Position numbers and translations under genes: made by a program. Below the pieces are notes generated by a model. It made no database searches. It was not told the origin of the DNA and saw nothing but the letters and a program-made list of their open reading frames with translations. From Cucumis sativus (taxonomy: Eukaryota > Streptophyta > Magnoliopsida > Cucurbitales > Cucurbitaceae), in contig NC_026655.2 of NCBI RefSeq assembly GCF_000004075.3, positions 3,658,001-3,722,000 of the forward strand: a stretch of DNA of 64,000 nt, given 5' to 3'. Positions 50,470-61,453 of the stretch are shown piece after piece. How positions within the stretch are numbered: the stretch's first letter is position 1; the number at the start of each line of letters is the position of its first letter.

Positions 50470-51849
50470 GTAACTTCTCTTTTTCTGATTGTTTTGCTTT
50501 TGTTTTTTGCATTATATGAATTAGGTCCGCCTCTTTTAGTAGTTTCTGGTATAATGCAGGATTGTGATCGGAAAAAAAATGGAAATTTTCTAGACAAGTT
50601 TATTGGGTTTTCTGTGTTTTGATCATAAGAATGGACAGTAGTATCAAGTTACAGATGGTATTTCTCTGTTCTGTTCTGTTTGGTATATTGAATTTTAAGG
50701 AGATATCAATAGTTTGACGAGTTCTTTTTTTCAGGTTATTGTGTTCTTTTTTTTTTTCTTCCCTAAATGTTCCTTTCTGGATATTAGCACAATGGAATTG
50801 TATTAAACCACCAATTCATCAAAAAGCTTAAGTCAGTGGTTGAAGGCAAATTTAATTATATATCACCAACACATTGATTTCATTAGATATTCTAGCTGTG
50901 TATTTGTAGATGGAGAAATCGTTGAGCAGAGAGCTCCCTTTTGTGTGATGAGAAGCAAGTTTTATATTCTCAAGAATATAATAATAATGCTAAGATCGTG
51001 GTTGTCATTGTCTGTGTGGATTGTTTTTCTTGGCTCTGATATAACTATATATTCTCAAGAACGTAATTTATAACATATGATCATAGTTGCGATTGATTGT
51101 TTTTGTAATTTTTTTTGCTCTTGCAGATGAGAATAATTGGTTTTTGCTCTCCCCTGTAGATAATTAAATGCCAATTCATATAATAATACAGGAATTATAT
51201 GATCATGCCTGTGATTTTTGTGTGCATCAATTGTTTTTGCTCTCGCTTGCAATGAACAATGAGATGATATAACAATCTAGGAACAATCTGTTCATAGTTG
51301 TGATTGTTTGTTTGCCACGTTTTGTTGCTTTCTCTTGTTGTTAAGAAGCAAAGACACTTTTTGGTTTTCGACACCTGTTGGACAGTTGGACAGTTCAACA
51401 CTTATTGGATTAGATGCGAAGTCAAAATAGAACCACAATTTGCTAGACATACATCTCACTTCTTATGTATATTAAAATAGGTACGTGTATGACAAAAATA
51501 AAATTTAGGAGCAAAATACATCAAACTAATTTTGAAGCATTTAAATGCATAAACTCAATAACTTTGAATTTTCTTCTCGTTCAAAACTGATAAATATTTT
51601 CAAAAGTGTATATTTTAATGAATGTGTTATTGTCATGTCCGTGTTCTAGATTTTTAAGAAATGGCGTGTCATTGTGGCTTTCTCGTGTTGTACTTGTGCT
51701 TCTTAGATTATGATTGTGATTGTTTTCTTGGGTTGTTATTCACTCTCTTGTAGCTCAGAAATACAAATCGAAATGCTTAAACTTTCTTCTATCTTTTAAT
51801 CCAACAATTATCACATTCTCTTTGTCTGAGTAATTCTAATCTCCTGCAG
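50470..51849 (+). other. Leader intron of the calmodulin-binding protein gene
   Basis: A donor (ATTAG|GTAACT) follows a short exon near 50340-50469, and an acceptor (CTCCTGCAG) ends at 51849, 27 bases before the ATG. The 1.38-kb intron is T-rich. Degenerate repeats of about 100 bases lie inside, at about 50990-51060, 51070-51110, 51195-51250 and 51285-51320, each with GATTGT/GTGATT and TGCTCTCGC-like words. An alternative acceptor at 51126 (TTGCAG) is possible. Confidence 0.6.
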
Positions 51850-51876
51850 GGTTCTGTTCAATAATTTTTTCGTGTA

Positions 51877-53781
51877 ATGGCCAACGAGAATAGTGATATA
51901 CCACTTGCTATGGAGGAGGTTAGTGAGGCTGAAGTTAGCCAAGAAGAGAGCTTTGATATCCCTGTCATTGCAGTTGCCAATATAAGTGAGCCTGAAGATA
52001 TCACCGAGGAAATCATTGATATAATTGACATCATTGATATCCCAGCCACTATAGAGGTAAATGAGCCCGACATCGTTGATATCCCAGCCACTATAGAGGT
52101 AAGTGAGCCCGAGAGTTGCAAGGTAGAAGTTATCATGGACATTAATAGTAATATCCCAAAGATCAGACCAAGGGTTCTCTCTCGCTACCTTCTACCCTAC
52201 ACAGGCTCCTGCCACGATTTTTGCAAATATGGTTCAAAACATGATCTTGAAGGGAAGCCTGCAAGTCCAATCTCGAGAAAAGCTAAGTTAGTTGGAGGCA
52301 ATGGCCAGGATTTGAGGAGGACTGTAGTTTCTTTGGCGAAACAAAACAAAGAATCAAACAGTCGGAAGTCCTCCCTGGAGTACAACCCCAGCAATGTTAC
52401 CGACTTGAAGGAAGATATAATATCTTCCCCAGAGATTGTTACTCCTTCTCCAAAGAGGCTTTTACCTTCCACCAAGGAAGTACAGGCTGCAGCAGTGCAT
52501 TATAGTCGAACGAAACTTAATTTGTCTTTATCAAAGGTGTCTTCTTTTGCAGGACAAGGCGGTTCACGAACCAAAAGAAATAAAGAAATTCGAAAAGGAA
52601 AGAAAAAAGAAGGAGATGGAAGTTTAAGCAGTTCAAATAGTACAAGTAGAAGCCTAGAGATGAATGTCTCCGCAGAGGAGGACATAACAGCCTTGGTGCC
52701 AGAAGTAGGTTCTAGGACTCCAAGAACTCGTGTCAAGCGAGTTGCAATTGCAGATAAGAAAAACATTGGGAGGAATGGCTTGAAAAGCCAAACCCATCCT
52801 ATAAAATGTAAACCCGATCCATCTAACAATGAGGATGTGGAGGAGAAAACTTTGTACATGATTGAACCGTCTACCAAGGATGAAACAGAGGAGATCTCTC
52901 AGAATAGTGTTCATACAACCGAGTCATCTCAACCACAATCTTCATCAACAACAGACAACAACTTGAAGCATGAACAAGAAGCAGCTGCGAACTCCATAGT
53001 GCCACCAATGTCAGTGAAAAAGAACGTCGTGAAACGTGCTAGAAATGGTACCAGTGCTAAGATTTTATGTACATCTCCAACAGCATCCAAAGTATTCAAA
53101 GGTATTAGACCTAAGAGATTTGGTATGGTTCAAAGGTCCGAGACTCGATCAGCTCCTTCATCACCATTGTCATCTAGGTTCCAATCTGAACCCATCCATG
53201 TTGAGCACCGTGGCTCTACCTCAGGAAATGATGTGAAAAAAAGTGAGAATTCAAAGGTGGACCACAGGCTTAAGACCAAAGGGATGACTCTAACCGATTC
53301 AGAAAATGGAGACTGCCAGTCTAGAAAGCTTAAGTTTAGGAAGGGCAAGACGGTTGAACTTCAACCTGAAACCAGTTCGCCAAGGAGGCTCAAATTTCGG
53401 CATGTACGTTTACTCGGTGAGACTCAAAGTCCTAAAGGTGATTCAAGGAAGAGAAACATCATGGGTAAAGATGGGAACCAAAATGGGAAGGAAGGTGAGA
53501 ATAGTTCTTTAAGACAGCAAGATAAGGATTTAAAGAAAAAGAGAAGCTTTAGGGATGGTAAATTGATTTCTAGTAGATTCAAATCTGAGAGAGTTGTCCT
53601 TAGGCATCAAGATTCAAAAGGAAAGAAAGAAATCCTAAATCTGTTTAATAATGTCATTGAAGAGACAGCAAGCAAGCTTGCAAAAACCAGAAAAAGTAAG
53701 GTGAAGGCTTTGGTTGGTGCCTTTGAAACTGTAATATCTCTTCAAGATACCAAACCTGCTGCAACAACAAGTGTTGCATGA
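51877..53781 (+). CDS. Plant calmodulin-binding-domain protein
   Basis: A single coding exon gives 634 residues, starting at ATG 51877 (MANENSDIPLAMEEV). The N terminus is acidic and Ile-rich (residues 1-90) with a duplicated unit DIPATIEVxEP. Residues 95-130 hold VLSRYLLPYTGSCHDFCKYG, the LSRYL segment common at the front of these proteins. The long middle is basic, Ser-rich and disordered. The C-terminal domain, at about residues 565-625, reads SRFKSERVVLRHQDSKGKKE... and NVIEETASKLAKTRKSKVKALVGAFETVI. This is the plant calmodulin-binding domain (PF07839), with a basic amphipathic helix expected to bind Ca2+-calmodulin. The protein is likely nuclear or cytoskeletal. The exact role is unknown. 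Confidence 0.93.
   Translation: MANENSDIPLAMEEVSEAEVSQEESFDIPVIAVANISEPEDITEEIIDIIDIIDIPATIEVNEPDIVDIPATIEVSEPESCKVEVIMDINSNIPKIRPRVLSRYLLPYTGSCHDFCKYGSKHDLEGKPASPISRKAKLVGGNGQDLRRTVVSLAKQNKESNSRKSSLEYNPSNVTDLKEDIISSPEIVTPSPKRLLPSTKEVQAAAVHYSRTKLNLSLSKVSSFAGQGGSRTKRNKEIRKGKKKEGDGSLSSSNSTSRSLEMNVSAEEDITALVPEVGSRTPRTRVKRVAIADKKNIGRNGLKSQTHPIKCKPDPSNNEDVEEKTLYMIEPSTKDETEEISQNSVHTTESSQPQSSSTTDNNLKHEQEAAANSIVPPMSVKKNVVKRARNGTSAKILCTSPTASKVFKGIRPKRFGMVQRSETRSAPSSPLSSRFQSEPIHVEHRGSTSGNDVKKSENSKVDHRLKTKGMTLTDSENGDCQSRKLKFRKGKTVELQPETSSPRRLKFRHVRLLGETQSPKGDSRKRNIMGKDGNQNGKEGENSSLRQQDKDLKKKRSFRDGKLISSRFKSERVVLRHQDSKGKKEILNLFNNVIEETASKLAKTRKSKVKALVGAFETVISLQDTKPAATTSVA
52036..52116 (+). repeat. 42-base in-frame tandem duplication in the CaM-binding gene
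   Basis: The copies begin at 52036 and 52078 and encode DIPATIEVNEPDIV and DIPATIEVSEP. They differ at few bases. One difference turns GAGGTAAAT (copy 1) into GAGGTAAGT (copy 2), an almost perfect splice donor with GT at 52099. Being in frame, the duplication keeps the protein open. Confidence 0.9.
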
Positions 53782-54339
53782 TATAAGTTTGTGTGTGACA
53801 TGACATATATATTATATATACCTTGTATGTAGATAACAATCTGAAAAAGGTAATATAAATATATATATATATGTATAAAGCTTCAAATATGACATGAGAG
53901 TTAAGTTAAGTTAAAAAAAGAAAAAAAAAAAAAAAAAAAGCTTTGATGGAAATGCTATGGCCTATGTGGAGAATGGTTGGGTTATTTCAATAAAAGCTTT
54001 TGGGAAGATTGGTTTTTATTTTTCTTGTGTGATGAGGTTCTTTGTTTATTGGGTCTTTTGTAGGATCTCTTTATGTATCATTAGTGTATTTGTAATCAAG
54101 GAATTCTAGTCTTGTGCTTTTTCTCATGCCAATGATTTTAAAAATATCAAATTCTAAGCAACCATTTTTTAACATAGCTATTTTTGGAGTCAATCATCTC
54201 AACAAAAAAATCACTTACCAAGTAATTCTAAAAAAATCAATTTCACTCAATGCCAATGCATTATAAAATGTACTTATTCTATCATGTAATCGTGTTTTTA
54301 CTAAGAATCTAAAATTTCCTAATTATTAAAACACTTTTT
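53782..54339. other. Downstream region of the CaM-binding gene
   Basis: Probably its 3' UTR and intergenic DNA. A TA tract at 53859-53872 and an A run at 53912-53939 lie about 100 bases past the stop. Nothing else is supported. Confidence 0.5.
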
Positions 54340-55140
54340 ATTAATCTTCTTCAATGTGTGGGCTTGGATCTTAAACATTTGAAGGTCGTTTAAGTTGTAT
54401 TACAAAATGTTTGAAAAGGATGCATTTTGTTGGGTCATCTCTATTAAAATTGCCAATACTTGTAATGGTCTTCTTTGACAAAAGAGTATATGAAACATAC
54501 TAGAGGAGAACGGTATCAGAGAATACGTTTATGGATTTTGTTTTAGTCCTAATACAACGTAGCAAGGGTACTGATTCAGAAATGGTGAGGTGTTAGTAGA
54601 GATTTTAGCCTTTGGCACAAGTCTAGAGGATCAGGATGATGTTCAAATTCAATGGAGGCATGTCATTTGAATGAGTACAACTTTGGCTTAAATGCATCGC
54701 CGTGGTACTTACTTAAGGGAGCCATCTATAGAGTTGGAGAAAAAGGAGATATCTACAAAAATTCTGTTGTGGCTTTTTAATGTAGAAGATGAGAAATTTG
54801 AAAAACTTTGGCTTCTGATAGTTGGAGCTATTTAGAAATATACTGCTTAGATCCAAAGTTTTGCGAAGGTTTGACAGTTCGTGAGTCTCATCACTTCCAA
54901 CTCATCATTTCTTTTTTTAATCTTGCATGATCCCAAGAATGGGAAGTCGGAGAAACTTAATCAAATCGAGGAGGAAGTTCAGAAATCTTTCTGCATTTAC
55001 ATCATTGACTACCTCCATTTCCATTCTCTTCCCAACATTTTGGCAGGGATGCTGCTGCTGCTTGATTCTTGTATCCATCCTCCTTTCTTGCTTGATTTTT
55101 ATCTTTCAATTACTTTTATTTATTTCTATTGATGCATATA
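54340..55140 (+). pseudogene. Decayed F-box-associated gene fragment
   Basis: The block runs in parallel with 56141-57180. Shared landmarks are GTGTGGGCTTGGATCTTAAACAT, GTGTTAGTAGAGATTTTAGC.TTTGGCACAAGT, GGAGCCATCTAT, TTTGGCTTC, and the 3' end CTCTTCCCAACATTTTGGCAGGGA followed by a shared UTR. Many frameshifts and stops interrupt it and the F-box itself is absent, so it cannot encode a normal protein. An older tandem copy of the neighbouring F-box locus is the simplest reading. Confidence 0.8.
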
Positions 55141-55915
55141 ATTAATTTGGACAGTCTCATCTCCAAGTGGTTCATCCATTGGTGTCTGAACGTAAAAGAT
55201 TGAGAAAATCTGTTGTTCTCCATTTGGAGTTAAGGGACCATAATTTGAAGAAATTTCTTGGAGTTCAACTACATATTAATGAACAGATATTTAATGGCAG
55301 ACCATATCTAACAACTTATGGTCAACAATTTAAACTAATTCGTATAAATATTTGATATTTTTTAAAAAAAATTGACCATTTCTCATAATATAATTCATTA
55401 AGATTTAGAAACGTATATGCCAAAATATACAAATTGTTGAGAAGTCAGCAAATTTTCAGGAAGCTAAATCGAGAAGCTAAGTAGCTTCACTTTTTAAAAG
55501 TGATTTTGATAGATTAATAATAATTTAGTTTGTATGATTTCCCATAATCACTTTCTAAACGAGGCTGACGCCGACGCCGTAGACTGCATTGATTTTTCTA
55601 CCTTAGCTCTTGTTGTTAACGATTGGTATGCTTCTAATCTCCATTTCTGTCTTTCTTCTCAATACCCGAATAACAAAGTAAAACAAAAAATATTATCCTT
55701 ACGGAAAATTGGGATTGGGGTGTGATTTGTTTGGTTGTTCCGATTCCATTTTGATTTGTGGCATCTGTTTGAGTCTTTGATCATATGTATATTGATCTCT
55801 TCAGCCTTAGCTGTAAATTTATATGAATTTATCAGAGAATGAGACAACAAGTAATCCAGTTTCATTCTCTTTCCATTGATTATATTTGTATATTTGTTTT
55901 CCAAGGTTGAAGTAG
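55141..55915. other. Spacer between the two F-box relatives
   Basis: The first part (55150-55380) still resembles the 3' flank of the neighbouring copy (GGACAGT...TGGTTCATCC). The remainder is AT-rich with the leader of the next F-box gene. Frames at 55167-55355 and 55534-55725 are unsupported. Confidence 0.45.
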
Positions 55916-57083
55916 ATGGGGAAGAAGTGGAACAGCAAGAGCATAATAGATTCAGAGCTTCCATCCGATATTCTTCTCCAAATATTGTTGAAGCTTCAAC
56001 CATTTTCCAATTTATTCACTTGCAGGCTAGTGAGTAAAGTTTGGAACGATTGCATTTCAAGTTTTAAGTTTGAGTCCAACCTTTTCATTACCCAAATTTC
56101 TCCTAGTCGTAATCGTAGACGTAATCGTAATCGCTTTGACTGTGTGGACTTGGATCCTAAACATTTTGATGGGATGAATCTTATTGGGTCATTTAAGTTG
56201 CATTCTTCATGGTGCTCCTCCTCTACTGGAATTGTCAATAGTTGTAATGGATTTCTTTGTATCTTGAATACCAAACGTGTTGCAATGTTAAATCCTATGA
56301 CAAATGAGTACATGGAGCTTCCGAGTAGTACTCAATATGAGTTGTCCGTTTATGGACTTGGTTATAGTCCCAAGACAAAGGGGTACAAAGTAGGAAGACA
56401 TTCGTACAAAAATGGTGAGTTGTTAGTAGAGATTTTAGCATTTGGCACAAGTTTGGAGGATCAAGATGGGAAGGTTCAAAGTCAATGGAGACAGGTAGCT
56501 AGCATGAGTACAACCTATAAAATGTATCGCCATGGTACTTACTTTTACAACCTATAAAATGTATGGTACTTACTTTAACGGAGCCATCTATTGGGTTGGG
56601 GAAGAAGAGAAGTTTGATTCATCAGCAAAAAATGTGTATGTGTTGTGGCGTTTGAACGTAGCAAATGAGAAATTTGAAGAACTTTGGCTTCCTGAAACTG
56701 GAGCTATTTGGAAACATACTTCTTACTGTGGAGTGTTTAATGGAAAATTGTATATAAGTCATTACGTGACAGCGGATTCTAAGTACCATGTGTTGATGAT
56801 GAATGGAAAAGGATTGTGGGAGTTACCATTTTTTATTAACATACCAAGGTTTTACAAAGGTTCAACACGTCTTGATTCCTATCACTTTCAACTCATCAAA
56901 CCTTGGAAGGATGGAAAGATTCTGTGTCTTTTTTACTCGTTTCTTTTAGTCTTGTATGATACCAAGACAAGGAAGTTGGAGAAACTACATCAGGTCAAGG
57001 GGATAGTTAAGAGATCATTTCGCATTTGTCAAATGGACTCCATCCATTTTGATTCTCTCCCCAACATTTTGGCAGGGAATTAG
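55916..57083 (+). pseudogene. F-box protein gene interrupted by a 37-base tandem duplication
   Basis: ATG 55916 opens MGKKWNSKSIIDSELPSDILL, an F-box (about residues 12-55, LPSDILLQILLKLQPFSNLFTCRLVSKVW) that would bind SKP1 in an SCF ubiquitin ligase. An F-box-associated domain follows (GLGYSPKTKGYKV). At 56510 and 56547 the same roughly 36-base stretch appears twice, 37 bases apart. The insertion shifts the frame and gives a stop at 56557 after 213 residues. The rest of the associated domain lies in the next frame, from about 56550 to 57083, uninterrupted. The locus therefore makes either a shortened F-box protein or nothing. The second half stays open, so the lesion looks recent. Confidence 0.85.
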
Positions 57084-58010
57084 TATGTTGCTTGCTGCTC
57101 TCCATGACTCTTGCATCCATCCTCACGTCTTTCTTTCTTTCTTGATTTTTTATCTTTCGATTAATTTTGTTAATTATATGTTGATTTGGACAGTAATGGT
57201 TCATCCGGGAAGGAATGAGATGTGGCGTACGAATGTTGATGGTGAGAAATTTCTTGCTCTCTAATTTGAAGAAATTTCTTTGTGTGTGACCAGATATTTA
57301 ATCACAAAATGATTCAAATTCTTTAAGGATTATTAGATTCTCTCTTGGAAGTATTCTTTTCATTTCTTCTCCCCCAACATTCATTTTGGCTAGGGATGTT
57401 ACTACTTGATCATTTCTTATTTCTTGTATCCATTCCACTTTTTTCATGACTTTTTTTATCTTTTAATTTTGTCTGTGGAATCAGAAAAATGTAGAGGATG
57501 AATCTTAGGGCGAGTTAGGCCTTTCTACTTTTTTTTTCTATATATGTTTACCATAACTATGGATTGGGCCGGGATGAACATGATATTGAGTTACGTTTCA
57601 TTTTAGTTACTAAAACATATATATCTAATCTTATGTGAATTGTTATTATCGAAAATATATTGCACTTAGTTTATTCTATTTAATTCTCTAATAGATTTGT
57701 ATATTAAAATAAAAATGTTACCATAACACTATACCCTTGATTTGATCCCACACATTTACAAATAATTTTAAATGGGGAATCGCTCCACGAAACTTTTCCA
57801 AAAGGTCATATCCTCCCCATGTGTCATCCTCAGTGAATGTGTATTCCTCAAACGATCAAGAAATCATATTATGATTATCTACCCAACACTAAATAGTAAA
57901 TGAAGAGTTGCTTGGTAATGGCATACATATTTGATATTATATAACTTACAATTTGACAAAACAAACCTCAAAAAGAGGTGAGACCTTTATTACTACTGTT
58001 TGTAAACAGA
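57084..58010. other. Intergenic region with a third F-box 3' remnant
   Basis: Positions about 57365-57475 (CCAACATTCATTTTGGCTAGGGATG...TTTCTTGTATCCATTCCACTT) resemble the 3' end and UTR of both F-box copies, so a third, mostly lost, copy is likely. The remainder is AT-rich and probably holds the 3' UTR of the heparanase-like gene near 57950-58010. Confidence 0.5.
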
Positions 58011-61000
58011 TCATTTGCAAGTTGGAGCTTCAAAATTTGGGAACACTATAAAAGCAATGGACAATGGAGCTATAACTATAGGAGAATTCACATCATTAAG
58101 AACAGGGTTTAGTTGTGGAATGTTTCCATCTTCAGTCAGTTCTAATGGGATATCATTTAGAACCATGGTTTGGCTTTGAAGGAAACCATCTTTTGGAGTC
58201 AAGTGGTATTCTTCTCTTGATATGGACAAATCTGATGCCTTGTTTCCAACCCAACTTACTGTTTTCTTAATCCCTTGCATGAAAGAGCTCCCTTTGTGAA
58301 CCCTCCTCAGCTTTATAGTTAAGCTGTTCCGAACACTGACTACGAAACGTGTCTGATTGCTTAAATTAATAAACAGTGCAGTCACACCAGCCTGCAACAA
58401 GTTCACTTCAACTGTCACAACAACTTATATTGAAAGTTGAAGGTAAACAAGAAGAAATCGTAACCATAGAGATACAAGAATAAGACAGGAAAACAACAAT
58501 GATTCAATTGCATCCATCCAAAGATGTAATGTATTTTGCGAGAACACATAAACTCAATGATGATCATTGGGATAGGCATTTAAACCATGTTTCATAAGGA
58601 TTATAGAAATTCGAGATTTGAGGGTATTTGGGGTGGAGGAACGAGGTATGCTTTAGGGATTAGGAAAATTAGCCATTTCACAACTTAGGCATGTCTTTAC
58701 ATGTACAAGCTCACAACCTAAAGCAGTCGCAAATTTCAAAGATAAGATAAGCAGAGCATGTATCATACATTGCAAAAATTTCCATAGCTTGTCTCTAGTT
58801 ATGATTCATAATAACTTGGTAGATAGAAAAAGTATTGAAGTCTTACCCTTTCTTTTGAGCAATGAGCATAGGAGCGTAAAAAGGGAGAAGCATCACTATT
58901 GACATCAAGAACACCTGTTCCCATAAGCCGATGCCACAGTAGTGCACTATTCATAAAAGAAAAAGATTTCAGGATCTGATGGAGCTGAAAATGAAAGTAA
59001 AAAAACTGACAGAACCCTTCCATCACTTTCCAAGACAAGAAAAAATTTCAATTTCTATATTCTTGCCTGTAGAAATCTGGATTTGGCACAAATGTGCCAG
59101 TGTTTAGAAGACCATAATTTCCACCAATTAGTGTTTGTCTACAGTAGACCTTTGTTCTGTACTTGGCAGCCATACCCAGCTGATCTAGGTACCTAAGTGA
59201 TGCATCAAACACAAGAAACAAAGGAAAAAAAAAACTTTGAGACACTTCATTTTCCAGGAACATGAAACCACAAGTTGGAAAAACTAGTTATACCAAAAAT
59301 TACCAAAAACTGTTGACAAATGTGTTGGATATATTACGGCCACCACTGTTGTATGCCCCACCAGATTCCCCAATCCATGCAGAAGCCCATGGACCATATG
59401 TTTGGATGGTTTGATCAAGTTTGCTGAATGTTTCTGATACTCTGCTAAGGTATTGGGGATCAAGTATCTTTTTCACTAGATTGGGATCGATACCTAGATT
59501 CCAGAGAATAAGATATAAAAGGAAGAAATTTAGAAGACAAGAAAAGTCAGTGGCAAGTGTTTATGATCCCCTTATGAAAAGGTTGAAGGATTACGTAAAA
59601 ATGAAAATGAAGCCTACACATACGTAGCAAGAATGTTCAATATGTTGTTCTCCAATTGTCCATTTGAAATATTATTACTATCCTTTCAAATCCTCTTTCA
59701 AAGGAGCTGGTCCTTTACCATAAGATGTATTAGGGGAAAAAGGAAAAAGAAAAAGAAAAAAAGGAAGTAAAACCAGAACTAGAAGTTGGTTCTATATTAG
59801 CACACCTGGACCCAAGTTATATATATGATGGGTGATGACATCAACGACATTCGATCCTGAAACCTGGAGAAGTTTTGCATACCAATCCTGCTCAAAAAAT
59901 CCTCCAGGTGCTATAAGTGACGGTTTTGAGTTGGAATCTTGGTACAGCTCGTTGATGATGCTCTTGAGTCGTATCAGGTCTTTTCCATACTGAACAGCAC
60001 CAACACTAGCAGCAACACCACTTCCACTCAATTCATTACCTGCAATGGCAAAAAGTCATTGACTTGGTTCCGGGTAACAAGCTTGATAAAAACAGAGCAC
60101 AAAGTTTATGGTATATACCAAATTCCCATGACTCGATCACATATCCCTTAGAAATTGTGTACTTCATAAAATCACGAGCATTACTGGAGTCCCAATCTCC
60201 ACCCCACTGAATCCTACCAATCTTGTGCCTCCCATAAAGGGCATTCAAGCCAAATGTCACAATGGCTCTGAAATCATAAGAAATTAGAAAAGAACGAGAT
60301 GCAAAAGCACGTAATCAAACATTCAACTGTTTGCTGAAATAAGAAGGTTATTCTACTTTCTTGTCTAGAGAAAGTTCTATGAAGTGTATACCAGACTGCA
60401 GGAATACAATGCTTGTGGGAATGTGCCATGTTAGCGTATTAGTTGAAGAGAGAAAACAGTTGAAATGATTATACATCAATCAAACAACACCAAGTGCATC
60501 CACAACCAGCAAAAAAATTGAGATTTTTGAATGAAACTTTAGGAAAACTGAATCAACTAAAATTTCCCTACTAATACCATTTTACCTTCTTCAAAAAATG
60601 TATCCAATTTACTTATATAGGCCTTAAGAAAAAAGGTCCTTTATGCATAAGATTCCTCATTTCCTTGTAACTCCATCTGAATCAATTAAAATACTATATA
60701 TTTATTCTTTAAACATGTGCGTAAGTCTCCCTTGAGTAGATACTCATTGTGAAGGACATTTAACTTTTGATCAAATCAAGGACAAGGACATTTAAGTTTT
60801 AAGAGAGCTGGTAAAGATTATAGGGATGCAAAATGAACAAACCTTACCCTGTCCTGGAGAATAAATGGTTTAGCTCATCCCACCGATACAAGTGTAAACA
60901 TCCCTTTGAGAAACCAAATAACCCCGAGCTTATCTTCTGAAATGGACGGCAGGGGGTTTTCAAGCTTTCGACATCATACAATACTTGGTCTTGTAAAGAG

Positions 61001-61453
61001 CCACCAATTCTGATCCTTAAATTATGGAAAGCTATTTCCAAAAGAACAAGAACATCAATATTATTTGGAGCAAGAAATGATCGATAGTATCCACATGAAA
61101 AGATCAGAACAAACCTTGAATTGCCTTGGAAAGAAGAGGATGAGAGAGGTTCTGCATAAGAAAATTGATTTGCCATTTACATAAAATTGAGATCTAAAAA
61201 ATAAACCAATTAAACTAAGGCAATTCGCATCGACAATCATTACCAAATTAATGACGGATGAGTACCCCCATGGACATTGGTTGTAATCACACTTATCATG
61301 AGGCCACCAATCCAAGGTAGCACAGATAAAATTATAGTCTGTTTCTGCAACTTTCTCATTAGCATTGATTATAATTCTGGCATGTTCTATGTCTTGAGCC
61401 CAGATAGCAGGTAGAGAAACTACAAGGAGAAGCAAGAAGGATCTGACATCCAT
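58011..61453 (-). CDS. Heparanase-like glycoside hydrolase, family GH79
   Basis: Nine exons on the minus strand, 61244-61453, 61115-61151, 60848-61031, 60119-60267, 59806-60039, 59304-59493, 59067-59192, 58847-58946 and 58011-58391, give 536 residues. A signal peptide covers about residues 1-19 (MDVRSFLLLLVVSLPAIWA). The catalytic acid is Glu196 in WEFGNE and the nucleophile is Glu314 in WIGESGGA; both are intact. Other family marks are RIGGSLQDQVLYD, TGAIVTFGLNALYGR and SALLWHRLMG. The length matches plant heparanase-like proteins 1 and 2. Plant GH79 enzymes are secreted beta-glucuronidases that act on cell-wall arabinogalactan proteins or on flavonoid glucuronides. The intron after exon 7 has a GC donor (CAG|GCAAGA), and the FYSALLWHRL junction confirms it. 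Confidence 0.95.

Noticed and set aside
53912-53939. A run after the CaM-binding gene as a retroposed poly(A) tail
   Set aside because: The upstream gene has a leader intron and normal flanks, and no target duplication is visible; a simple A tract is enough.
55534-55725. 63-codon plus-strand frame (MISHNHFLNEADADAVD...)
   Set aside because: Short, no matching domain and located in the leader/spacer of the F-box gene.
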